From contig JACGZH010000006.1 in NCBI GenBank assembly GCA_014706385.1, positions 1,612,001 through 1,676,000 on the forward strand: a DNA stretch of 64,000 bases, read 5' to 3'. Shown one piece after another: positions 47,522-59,199 of the stretch (its first letter is position 1; each line of letters opens with the position of its first letter). The notes under the pieces were generated by a model. It did not search any database and was not told the origin of the DNA. It saw nothing but the letters and a program-made list of their open reading frames with translations. Origin of the DNA: Phaffia rhodozyma. Lineage: Eukaryota > Basidiomycota > Tremellomycetes > Cystofilobasidiales > Mrakiaceae. Made by a program: the position numbers and the translations under genes.

Positions 47522-48478
47522 ATGTCGTCGAACAGTAGACATGTCGCGTTCTTTAAAGCGTGTGCTCAACAGGCAGCTTTATCTCAGATGACGTTCCGTT
47601 TGGGAGCGGTGGTGGTGAAGAACAACAGGATCATCGGCAGAGGGAAGAACATGTCCATCAGGTAAGCTCTTATTCGTTCTTTCTCGGCATTCGTGCGATG
47701 AGGAGAACAAAGAGAAGGAAAAGGAGAAGGAGAAGAGCAGGAAGCTGAAGGTAACACCAACGTCGTTCACCAACTTAGATCCACTCATGAAGGCCCAATC
47801 AGTCCCACATCTATCCCAAACTTGTCGCTGCATGCCGAAGCTTCCGCCCTCCGATCTTGCCTTCACTTCAACGCACGAACTCCATTGTTCGCCTTTCCTT
47901 CTTACACTCTTCCCGTCGTGTCCCACTCAGGCCAAGGTGATGATAGCAAGGGCTCTGTATCGTCTCCCTGCTTCTCAACGGCAGCGAACTTGAAGCATCT
48001 GCCTCAAGTCAAGCACCTTCATCATCACCGAAAACGATGCTACACTGATGCACTCACAAAACTCTCGAACACGACGGTGTACGTCGGTCGGTGGAACAAC
48101 TTGGGCGAATGTTTGAGCGCAAAACCGTGCTGGCGGTGTATTCATCTGATGCTCCAGTATGGTGTCAAACGAGTATTTTGGACGGTTCCATCGACCACTC
48201 AAGATGCCTCTCTCTTGGGTACAGTTTCGACATCGCTTCACAAGGTCGCCCGATCAAATTCCACATCTTCACCGTCGTCGCCATCATCTTCATCGCCGAC
48301 ACGGAAGCTTCCGGCCGGAAATTGTCAGCTTCATTGGCAAGAGGGGAAAGTGGAAGATCTGTGGAGAGAGATTGTCGAGCACGAAAACTTGATCACAAGC
48401 GGGTACCTGACGATTGTAGAAGAGCAAGCTTGGAGAAAGGGTCAAGAGAGACATAATCAAAGAGTCAAGTCTCAATGA
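47522..48478 (+). CDS. cytidine-deaminase-fold protein (HAE...PCxxC)
   Basis: Two exons. MSSNSRHVAFFKACAQQAAL...RLGAVVVKNNRIIGRG joins across an intron (donor near 47662) to STHEGPISPTS, then LSLHAEASALRSC. HAE (47831-47839) supplies the zinc ligand and the proton-shuttling Glu. It continues to AKPCWRCIHLMLQYGVKRVFW, where PCWRC (48125-48139) supplies the two other zinc ligands. This is the catalytic layout of cytidine/deoxycytidylate and tRNA-adenosine deaminases. Between HAE and PCxxC sits a longer than usual insertion (about 95 residues). After the fold there is a Ser/Pro-rich linker and an acidic helix, ending NQRVKSQ-stop. The substrate cannot be told. Divergent from KRE33. Confidence 0.82.
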
Positions 48479-49332
48479 AGGAATATAACAAGGAAGGAGA
48501 TTGATTCTTAGCCGGTATGTTCGGTTTGGTTTCATTCTTTGTACAAGACGTTTTCATATGTCCAAGTTTAAACTCAAATTCGACCTTGTATCTGATTCAA
48601 AGTAGCCGTCGTTGCCGACCGGTCTCGCACAAGCCCCCTGGACCAATCTAACTTAGCAGCATCTTTACTGAAGTTGACTGTCAAGCCAGATGAAGGCCAT
48701 GTCCTTCTTTGGTTTACTGCAACCGTCGATAGAGGCACGACCGACGACGAAATCAAAATCGCGTTCCAAGCTCTTCTTCGCCATGCCCTCGAAATTGTCG
48801 AGAGAACCAGCTGGATCTCGAAACGTCAACTGTCAGAAGGAACTCGACAGTATACGAAGCAGTCAGATCATGAATCGTCGGCTTATTTGGTGAAGAAGAT
48901 GAAGAAGGAAAGCACAAACGCTAGATATCAGGCATAGATGCGGTGAAAAAGCACACTCTGGATTGGCACGATCGCAGAAGGAATGGGCGCTCGAATATAC
49001 GCGATTTGTACTCTGAGATGAACTTGTCTCCATAACATGTCTCCCTGATACGTCCATCTGGGTTTCCATGGCAAGAAAGGAAGCGGCAAGACGGAAAGCA
49101 AAGGACACAAAGAGCTGACTGGCCGGAGGACAAATCTGAGTGACAACAGGAGGCGATCTCCGAACATTCTCACCTTCTTTTGACCATCACCATAACTGCT
49201 GCCATCACGATCGCCATCGCTCTTGCCATCACTCTTGCCCTTCTCTTGTGCCCTTCTCTTGTACCCTTGTAGATCTCAATCGAATCATAGGAGTTTCTGT
49301 TCAGTCCGTGTCTCGGACGAAAATATTTTGCG
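48479..49332. other. intergenic, one possible broken small frame
   Basis: Lies between the deaminase gene and the WDR24-like gene. Apart from the doubtful frame at 48558-48937 it holds Pro/Thr-biased sequence with no recognised gene. Confidence 0.45.
48558..48937 (+). pseudogene. possible small gene with a frame break
   Basis: ATG at 48558 opens MSKFKLKFDLVSDSK and stops at TAG 48603. One base back, a frame without its own ATG continues VAVVADRSRTSPLDQSN...GHVLLWFTATVDRGTTDDEIKIAF and runs on to a stop at 48937 (ending KKESTNARYQA). Together they would make about 126 residues with a folded-looking mixed alpha/beta pattern. No good splice site joins them: a gtatct donor and ttcaaag acceptor would leave only 15 bases. 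It could be a frameshifted gene, an unusual splice from an exon I missed, or chance. Family unknown. Confidence 0.3.
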
Positions 49333-52300
49333 ATGCACAAGCTAGGCAATGTACTCTCCAGGTAAGTTGGCTCCCAGCCCTCGCCTAGCCTGCTCGAATC
49401 ATCTGGATTGCTAATTCTGGATTCTCAACATACACCATCTTGCCCAATGTATATTCTATTCTACGTACTTATGCTTCAGCTATGCGTCCAACCTATCATC
49501 CACGTCATCAGCTACCCCTTCTTCAAATGCCTCTGCATTCTACTCTTCCAATTCTCTCAGCCCTCCCAGACCATCTTCTTTCCCTCTTTCAACTTCTCCA
49601 GTCACATATACTTCTGCACTACCAGCCAGATCCTCAACGCTCTATGACCCTAGAGACTCTTATCTCATGTATCCAGAGTACACTGTCTCACCGGACGTTG
49701 TAGGCTCTTATGACCGGGAGACCGGGATGGAACATGGTCTGCCTAGGCTGGCCGATAGATACGCAAAGGGTCACATTCTGAACAAGGACCAAAGTTCAGA
49801 ACAAAGCAAGAAAGCGCCTAGGTGGAAGGGAGAAGAAAGGGAAAGGCCTTTAGCTGTCGAAGGAGGAGAACTTGGAAACCTTTTGGCTGGACTAGCGTTG
49901 GGACCAGAGGGGAGTGATCGAGCGGTCGTCGCCGGAAACGATAGTTCGTTTTGTCTCTTCTTTCGTTCTCTCTCCCTCACATACATGGCTATTCGCTAGT
50001 TTGGTCGTCACTTTATCTGGACTAACTCGTTTGTGGATACTATCAGTTCTCAGAGTCATCTCAATCAGCAGCCCCTCTTCGCTACCACCCTTGTCACCAC
50101 CTCCGCACGTCGTTCCTCCGATATTCTCTCTATCTAATGCGTCATACGCTTCGCAATCCCGCCCAAGCACACCGCCGGGTGCACCACCTTCCCGTTCGGC
50201 CTCAGCGTCCGATCGTTCCTCATCCCATAACCGATCTAGTATCTCTTCAGGCTCTACGTCCGTCGCGCCGTTCATCCCATCTCCGAATGTATCCCCGGTG
50301 ACCGCTCCGACTCGTACTGGTCGGACCGCTCAGCGCGCATCATACACGCCCCCTCCAAGTCTGAAAAAGGAATCCCAGCAACAAAAGAACTCAAAAGACG
50401 AACCACTCTTAGGTAGAGGACCAGGAGGGGTCGAGATAAGAGAGATTACCAGACTTCAAGGTTTGAGAGACGCGACAGGAGGAGGTGGGATCGTCGAATG
50501 TAGATGGGGGAGTGGTTCCCAGACGGGAAGAGTGTTTGTGAGTTCCAGAAAGGGTGGAGTGTTTTGTTGGGATGTCAACTCACCGACAAAAATCCGTGAG
50601 TTCCATACATTCATCTGTCGAGTTGATTCTCGAGATTGTTCGTGGTCAATCCAGACGTCTGACTTCCATCCTCTGAATCAACGTTAAACAGTAAGCACTC
50701 TGAATGTGGATCCGACAAGACGGCCAATATCATGCATTCGACTAGCACCTCACGGACAACTCACCCCTCCCTGTCTTCTTACCGCTGGACACGACTCGAT
50801 TCTTCGTCTATATGACTTTCGACTACCTGCTTCTTCCCGAGCTACTCTATCCTACTCGTTTCTCAACCCATTAACGTCACCCATAACTGCGCTTGCTGTT
50901 TGTCCGACGAATCCTCTTTCGTGCGTTCTCGGTCTAGAAAACGGAACAATCGGCTGGGTGGATTGGAGGAAAGGGAACAGAATGTTGGGCAGAAAGTTTT
51001 CTGAGCACGGGGACGGTGGCGTCGCGTGTTTGGATTGGAAAGAAGCAGGGAGGGAAGGGGAACTGGGTGAGGGAAAGTCTGATGGTGGTTGGATTGCTAG
51101 CGGTGGATTGGACAGAAAGGTCTTCGTATGATCTTCTTCCCTGGCTTTGACTTTTCTTTTGCATTCGACTTCTCACACATCATCATCTCTCTTGACGCGT
51201 CTGTTGCTTAGATCTACAATAATGCAGACCCTCATAAAGCCAAATATCGAACTCTTTGGACGCCTCATCCAGTGTCGAAACTCGGTTGGCGACCCGGCCA
51301 TGATACTGAAATTGCTGTCGTGCCTTTTGCAACAGTCTCGACAATGACGGAAGATCCGTCAGGTGATCCATCAATTCAGATTTGGGATATCAGACGAGAG
51401 TTTGTCCCAAAGTATATTCTCGAAGGAGGCGATGGCGTAGTAGCTGGTCCGTTCTGAGCTTTTTCTTCATAATTCCTCACATCGATTCCTCTTGAGAGAC
51501 CGTTAAATGAACCAAATCTGATCAACGCTTTCTTTGCCTTCGAACATCAAGAACTTGCATGGAACACTCACGGTACTCTCTGGGCGGCCTACAAGAACGG
51601 AGGGATAGTTCAACATGACATCAGGTATCACAGTCGGCCATTAGATCAGATTCCCCGATCCACGGTTGCTTGGGACCAGTCAAATAACCTGACGTTTGTG
51701 GCGGATGCTCATGAACCCGGGGAAATTCCTTTCGATGACCCGTTCGTAAAGAATTTCTCTCTCTCTTCTTCTCTCGTCAAAAAGGGATCGCCTTTCGCTA
51801 ACTTAAATCATCTTATCTTTATCGAAGTATTCCGGACTTTGCTGGCCGGTTGGCTCTTCTGGGAAAGGAACCCAAATCATTGTGGGACGACCGGTTCGAG
51901 CCTCATCAAGTCTTGATGGAACAAGAGATTCCAGGGTTCAATAAATCTCGGTTTGAATTCATTGCTGATCGATATCGAATTCATGGGGCTGAGCCGGAAA
52001 AACTCTGCGAGCAGAACGCTCAGGTATCTATATATCTGCATATCATGTTACTTCAATCTGACGTAAAAAGTTGACTCAGTTTTCTTCTTCTTCTTGGAAT
52101 GTATCGTTCAGGCCGCTCTTGAGGCGAATCTAGCTTACGAGTACAAGGTGTGGAGCATGTTGGGCTCGCTACTTGCCGATACCAAAGCGATTCCCGTTCA
52201 AGGTACTCATCGATTATCCTTCAATGAGGACGCCGCCATCCGAGCTGGTATCAAGCGTGGCCAGCTTAAACCTTCTTCCCGCCAACAATCCCCGCTACTC

Positions 52301-54580
52301 ATCGGTGTGGAACGTTTAAAACCTCGGTCAAGATCTCATAGTCATTCTCCATTATCCGGCAACCCATCAAGAGAGCTGCCATTACCCGCAACAAACTTCC
52401 CGTCCGGTTCGAGGCTTAGGCAATCGCATTCCCGAAATCCAAGCGCAGATTATAGAGAAGTCCGACTAGAAGAAGAGTCAAGCCCAAGAGGAGGCCCATC
52501 AGATCATACTCTTCCGGTGACGATGCTCAATATGGATACCGAATTCCCAAGCGAATCAGGAGGTGGGACAGGATCTGATATAGACTCTTCTTCTCTATCA
52601 TCTTCATCCTCGTCTTCAGATAGTGAAGGTGCGATGTTACCACCTTCTGTTATGTCTTCAGTGTATCAGTCCGGTCGGCGATCCTTCAACTCGACCTACC
52701 GTCCAGTGATCCAGACACAGTCTCATCTGGGATCACGAAGGCCATCTCCATCGGCAAATGTAAATCGCCCGAATCTACTCAAACGGGACTCCAAGATGCC
52801 TAATGTGGTGAGCGCTGTGGATAGTGATGATGGAGAAAGCTCAGAGGACGATGACATGGCGGACGGACCATATGGACCTTATGGATTTGACTCTATCATT
52901 TCCAACCCAATGACCATAACTGCTACGCCGACCAAATCTCCTGCCGCCCCACTTCCCTCTAATGGGTCTGCTCCGCCACCACCCATACCTTCCTCTTATT
53001 CGTCAAACGCCCATCTACCAATTAATCACAAGACCAATGAGCCCACTCCGCCATCTATAAAGCCGAAAATGACTGCTTCCAAGGCGGGATCTCAAAGAGC
53101 AGATTTAACGCCTTCTAACAGTCCGATGCTAAATGCTGTACAGCTAGACGATAGACGATCATCTTTGACATACGGACTTGCTCATTTGAAGGGGAATGAG
53201 CGAAATAGACTGGGTGGTTTGGATGATGGTGTTCAGGATCCGGCGTTGGTCTTTCATTGGTTTTTGGAGTTGCACCAACAGAGGATTGAGAGTGTGAGAC
53301 GATGGGTCGAGACGTTTCTCAACATGGTCAGTCTAGAGGCTCCGTTCTTCTTCTCTTTTATCTTTATCTAATTTATCGATCTACATCTGATCTCTCTAAA
53401 ATTGAGAAACACATAGGGAGATAGTCAGATGGCGGCTTGTATCATTATCGTCACTAGTCCTGTGATCAAGCTCGTTTCTGTCAAAAGATCTGAACGGATT
53501 GTTACTGCGTATCATGGTGCGTCTGCATCTCAGAGTCTGACTTCTTCCTTGTCGTTGATAACTGAAGACGTTTCATTCTTTTTCTTCTTGGGAAGATCGA
53601 TTGATGTCCATGGAGCTGTATGTCGAAGCTGCCCACATACGTCGATTCAGTGGTGTCTATAGTCTTGGACAACTCACTCAAGTAAATACCGTCTCTAACC
53701 TTCCTAATGTCGAAGCTTATAGCCCGACCGATTCGATTCTCATTCCTATGTTGGTCGACATTTTTGTAGGCAAACACAACGACCTATCTCTCTTGTCCGA
53801 ATCACCCTTCACATGCGTTACCTTATCAAGATGATGAAGGAAATGATGTTCATGGCCATGGCGGAGGTGTCGGATGGTGTGCAAAGTCCCAAGAATGGGC
53901 AGTTGAATGTGGTTTCTGGTTCGTTCTTGGTTATCTTTCGTTCCTATCTTGTCTTTATCCCTCCCGTTCTTTTGCTCTGAGTCTGATGTCTCTCATTGTG
54001 TATATGCGTCGTTGGGTTGGCACGCTGGCAGTGGTCTTCCTGTGAAGAAAGGGATGCTTATCGTTTGTGGTGAATGCGGGCATGGTGGTCACTCCGTGGG
54101 TTTATATATCTTTTTCCCTTTCAGCCAACTCATCATGTTCTGATATCTACATCTTTTTCTATCAATCTTGACAACATCGATGTGAATGGGAAACAGGACT
54201 GCATGCAACGTTACTTCAACACCGAACCACCTGAACAACCGTTTGAAGAAACGGATCCAATCGAAAACGCCTCTCGAGAAACATCTCCTGCTTACCAATC
54301 CAACCTTTCGTATGTGACTGTCCGAGGCGATTCCCCAGGTCGAGCTACCACTTCATTCGGTTCAAGCTTTAGCGTAAATCCTGGAGCCGGGGAAAGTGAG
54401 AGAGGCATCTCACCGTTGGGTACTGGACATCTGAATTCGAGTGGTTTCAAAACAGAGAGAGACAGGGGAAGAGAAAGAGAGAGGGAAAAAGATCGGCTGG
54501 GCTTGAAGTTAGGTCCGGGAGGTGCAACTGTCGACGAAGTGTATGGACAAACTTGTGCTTCTGGTTGCGGTCATCTGTAA
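49333..54580 (+). CDS. Sea2/WDR24, SEA (GATOR2) complex subunit
   Basis: WD40-plus-zinc-finger subunit of the vacuolar SEA/GATOR2 complex upstream of TORC1. The start at 49333 (MHKLGNVLS) joins in phase to SYASNLSSTSS and a Ser-rich leader. WD repeats are visible as GRVFVSSRKGGVFCWDV, CLLTAGHDSILRLYDFR, CVLGLENGTIGWVDWR, WIASGGLDRKVF, PSIQIWDIRREF and GTLWAAYKNGGIVQHDIR. Then come a helical region (RFEFIADRYRIHGAEPEKLCEQNA), a long disordered Ser-rich insert with acidic runs, and a C-terminal zinc module (LPVKKGMLIVCGECGHGGHSDCM...TCASGCGHL). Many exons. The end is uncertain. A stop follows GHL at 54580, but a gtaagt donor overlaps it, and two further in-frame exons could carry the protein to about 54850. 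Neither version gives the usual GHLC. Confidence 0.85.
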
Positions 54581-55580
54581 GTGCATCGTTCCTTCTTTTT
54601 GAGGCCGTGTAAATCACAGACCGAAGCTGATCATGCCAATCAACGTTGGCTCTCGTTCTGTTGACGCGATGGATGATGAAAATCCAGATGTCACGTTTCG
54701 AACTTCACATGGGACAGAATCTAAGCAACGTATCTTCCATCGCTTCCTATCATTCTCTTTAACTATCTTCGCATTGTTAGCATTGGGCTCTCTCGTCGTT
54801 ACTACTCGTCTACTTCGTTCATTTCAATTCCAGGTCAAACTTATACATAGACTTACATATGTAACCTTGTCTTTGCTCCCTCTCGCACGGCATATAACAT
54901 CCTTATTCGCATATTGATGGTTGAGACTTTCTTTCCGAAGTCGCTTCAAAAAGACACGAGACTGAAATGAGAATTAGACAAACATGTATAGGTAAAAAAA
55001 ACCTTGATATACGGAAAAAAAAATCTTGGTGATGTGTATATATGTATATGTATAGGTGCACATATATAATGTGTCGTATAAGTGTGAGCAGAGCGTGTAC
55101 GAATTCGAGAGGATTTTTTGTTATTGTTGTTGTCGAGTCCCGGTTTCTCCTGCCGCAAGGTTTTATGTACCATATGCAACTTTTGTTGTTGTTGTGTTAG
55201 ATTGAGAGGGGAATAATGACGATGTAATGGCAGGAGCAAGAAAGGCAGGGGCAAAGGCAGACAAAAAAAGATGTTGACCAAGAGGCAAGAAAGAGGAGGA
55301 AGAGAAGAAAAGATCCAGCGATGAAAAGCAAACCAATCCGATCCAAAAATCTAGAATAAATAAAAAGATTCTAAACCTATGAAAAACCCCCTTCGCGGGT
55401 GTTGACAAGTCTGCCTCCAAAAAAAGCGAGAAGGGGTATTATTATTTTATTACCACCTCATAGGACTCGACCTATGATACCTCCAACCGATCTTGTTGGA
55501 TCCCTCCCGATCCTATTGACATGGTTCCCGATTGAGACTTGACGATTGGCCGGTTCCTTTTAAAAAATTCCCCAATCTTC
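54581..55580. other. 1 kb between convergent genes
   Basis: Contains the 3' flank of the Sea2-like gene (possibly two further coding exons up to 54850) and the 3' UTR of the GT31 gene. It holds A-runs and TATG-rich simple sequence near 55020-55080. No separate gene recognised. Confidence 0.45.
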
Positions 55581-58500
55581 TTACTTTCCCTTCCCTACTC
55601 CATCTTCATTCTTCGTTCGCTCGACGATCTTGTTCAGGAGACCCTCCGCGGGCTCTGAATCAAGATCAACTCTTCCTAAGTCTTTCTTATCGATCTCTTT
55701 GGCATCTGGGCTAGTGTCGACCTTGATCTCAGCGTTCAGCGCGGCCAACGCACCCGATCTTCTAGATCCCCCACCACCAACACCATCAACGTCGGCACCG
55801 AGCGCACCGAGCGCTCCACGACCTCCACCAAGTACGCCTCCTAGGTCCGTCCCTGTGGTTCCCAGAAAGGCAAGAGCCGTCTCGAGAAACCACTCATTAT
55901 TTTTGACGTAATGAACCACGACCGTTCCTCGGCCCCATCTACCTGCTTCCCAATCGCCGAGGTACCTTTGGTTCATCGACGGTCTTCGTTTCATCACCGT
56001 TTCTGGTGAAAGAGGCGACGTTTTTGGGGAAGAAGAGTATGGTGAGAGGAGAGACATTTCTGACCCTTCGACTAGAGCTTCCACCCGTTCCAGAGGGGTC
56101 AGATTCGGTAACGGGGGTCTATACGGTCGGCCGAACGTGCAAACGGATGAGTAAGCCAAAGATGATGCTGTCCGGTTAAATCCTGGCGTCGGGTTGTACT
56201 CTCCTTCCACCGTTCTCCGTTCGTCCGAACCAGTCTGACCCAAGGAAAGGAAATCGGCACGGATCCGCTGGACAGTGTTTGGATAGAGGAAGCCATGAGA
56301 ATAAACTGTTCCTGCTTTAGGATGATCATAGAAGAAACAGGCATCGGATACCCAGAGAATTGATTCTTTCTCTGGGTGCAAATGCATCCACCGGGCGACG
56401 AGCTTATCTTCTGCGCCGTGGATCAGATCTCTCACGGCAGGCGATGTAGAAACGTAGCGGACGAGATCAAGAGAGAGCGCATAGCATTCTCCGCCCATGA
56501 ATTGGTTCTTGACCAGATCTTTTTTTTTGTTGGATTGGGTAAAAACATTTTTCATTAGCCCCACGGAAACGATTGAAACAAGACACATGACAGCTGATAA
56601 GAAGACTTACAACCCCAATAGATCTTTTTTCCACTGAGTATCCTCAACCGTTTCTCAAGCTCCCCGAGCATCACAAACGAATCCTCGTCTGCCTTGACAA
56701 TGTAGTTCGGTGGCTTTTCCTCTAGACCGTATTCATCATTGATTGTACTGATAGAAGGAACCATGGCGTTCTCGGCTGCCCAGGAGAAGTACGCCTGAGT
56801 CTTCCCAGAATTCATATTTTCAGTGATGTCAAGAAGGACAATATCTCCGTATGCTAGAGTTTTCGATGAGAGAAATAAGGACCGCACAAAGAAAATAAGA
56901 TTGAGGTTAGGTCAGATGGAAAGAGAAAGAAATTCGAAAAGGACGACTCTGCTCGACTTACTCTCCATCTCCATCATGACTTGCTCTCTCAACCGCCAGC
57001 TCGGTCGTCCCAAGATGAATCTGACCCTAACACTGCCCAGTCCATGGGCACCCTTACCCTCCATTCGATGTCTGCTCGCCCAGGTGCTTCTGATGAGCAT
57101 CCTTCGTTCAAAACTCTTGTCGGTCGAGAAGACGCCGACGAACACGCCCACTGGTGGAAGCGCGTCCGACTCGATCGAGGACGCGGTAAGGAGTGGGGTG
57201 GGAAGTAGAGCATGTTGGACGGGATTAGTGTGGCGCGGATGGCCAGAGTGAAGGGACGATAGAGACGAGTCGATCGACGGAAGGGGGATCGTTTGGAGGA
57301 CTAAAGAAGAGGTATGAGAGATTGAGTGGTAGCTCGGGTGAGGTGAGAGACACAGTGGATGCCAGGAAACCGCCCGTTTGTCTGTATACAAAACAGGAAA
57401 TAAGAACTACTATCAAAGAGATCGAGTTGCAGACACCCTAACAAAACAAGAGACAGACCTGGATTGAGGAACCACATGAGGAACATGGTAAGGGACCAGG
57501 CAAAGCCGATGAATAAGAAGAACGCAAGGATCTATTTCCAAATGTAGAAAGATAGGTTCAATGCACTGTCAGTCTCAACCATCTCGAAAACCTGTTCAAA
57601 CCAAGCCGATGAGGATCCACTCACATAGGTCTCCCTCCGTTCGGGCACCCAGCGCCAAGCCCATCTACCAAACGCAACCAGTTTGGATGTCTTCCTTCTG
57701 GTTTTTCTACCTGAAGCTCTAGCGGTAGAACCAACGGAGCCCATGGTATCATAACCCATCGAGCTCGCCCGGCTTCGCTTTCTGGCTTGTTTCCTCCACC
57801 ATCTGTTCCAACCGACCTGGGTTCCTCCGATTAGGGATGAAATTTTCTCCTTGACGACCTGGCCTTGAGGAACTGATTGGAGTCTGTTGGCTGACCTCCC
57901 AGTAGACTGCGTCTGATGGGAGAACGACGACTGGGGACGCTCGCTATCTTTAGTAGCAGGGTGCCCAGATCTGAGAGGGCGACCGAACGAAGGGTCTCCG
58001 GTGAATTTCTCCAGAACCACCCCGTCTTGAGAAGTAGAGGGCGGCGGGTACGATCCGTTCGGAAAGTACTCGCTATGAGAGACACTGTCTGGAAAGATTC
58101 CGGGAGTTGCGTAAGGAGAGGCGTAGGCCGAATGGAAGGGAGTGGTGCTCGAGGAGTTTAGATACGGACCAGAGGTGAGACCAGCTGTTGAGGAGGCAAG
58201 TGACGAGCCCGAGGCGGACGGATGGAGGTCAAGGTAAGGAGTAAAGTACGGATTGACGGACTTGTGGGAGCTGGGCGTGTAAGGAGGTAGAGACCGGTTG
58301 GACAGTGGGGAAGGAGGAGGAGATACTGAGGCAGACGAGGTCGAGGCTGCTAGATGGATAGGTAGGAGGTCAATGTCGCTTGTAGCCGAGTGGATAGAGT
58401 TTCTGTCTGGGGAAGAGGGAGGATAGTTTCCAGGATGAGGGTGTTGGCTCTGAGGCTGAATTTGGCCAATTTGAGCAGGATCATCATAGGGCATCGAGGA

Positions 58501-59199
58501 TGTCATCATCGGAGTGTCATAGTACACGCTAGACGGATTTCTGTTCATATGAGGTTTCGACCGAGCCGACGCCGGTCGAGAGACAATGGCCGAGGTGCCG
58601 ATTGGTTCGGACGGACTGGGTATCCGTACTGACAGCGAGGGTGGTCGTCTAGAGGATGAAGGAGTGAACGACGTTGTCGAAGTAGGAGATAGAGGCGAAG
58701 GGAACAGATGAGATGAAGAAGAAGGCAGGGATATCGGTTGCTGTTGAGGACTCGAGCCGGCCGAGTTGATCTCAGGTACCGTCAGGAACGAAGCAGAACC
58801 GGTGTGCCTGGACGGATCCCTATCCGAAAAGTCTGCCCAAGACGAGGAGGATGAGGAGGGGCTAGACGTAGACGATGGTGAGTCCATATGGGAGAACTCA
58901 TCTACATGGAACGACTCCATATGGGACTGTTCTTCGAGCTCTCTGTCGACTACCCAACCAGAAAGATCCTGTTGACTGTTGTCTGACGATCGATCGGCGA
59001 CGTTGGTTGAACGGTCACCTAGGTCGGGGTCTCTGTTATAGACGTACCTGGATCCTCTTCTAGGTCTGACGTTGACCAAGGAAGGATGATGATAACTTGT
59101 CGGTGATGTGCTGGTTGCCAGGGAAGAAGGCGTGATCGTCTCTGCCGGTGAGGGTGGAGGATGATGAACAGAAGCCCGACGTCTATGAACTGAGCCCAT
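55581..59199 (-). CDS. GT31-family beta-1,3-galactosyltransferase-like protein
   Basis: Type II Golgi-type glycosyltransferase. The start at 59199 gives MGSVHRRRASVHHPPPSP. The first exon encodes about 530 residues of Ser/Pro/Thr-rich, disordered, presumably cytosolic sequence. After a basic patch (ARKRSRASS, SGRKTRRKTSK) an intron leads to the membrane anchor ILAFFLFIGFAWSLTMFLMW. The luminal domain then shows VFVGVFSTDKSFERRMLIRSTW (the GT31 opening motif), YGDIVLLDITENMNSGKTQAYFSW, YIVKADEDSFV (the D-x-D metal site) and FMGGECYALSLDLVRYV. The end is Gly-rich, then acidic, finishing DGVGKGK-stop. The acceptor sugar is unknown. The N-terminal tail is far longer than usual for the family. Confidence 0.87.
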
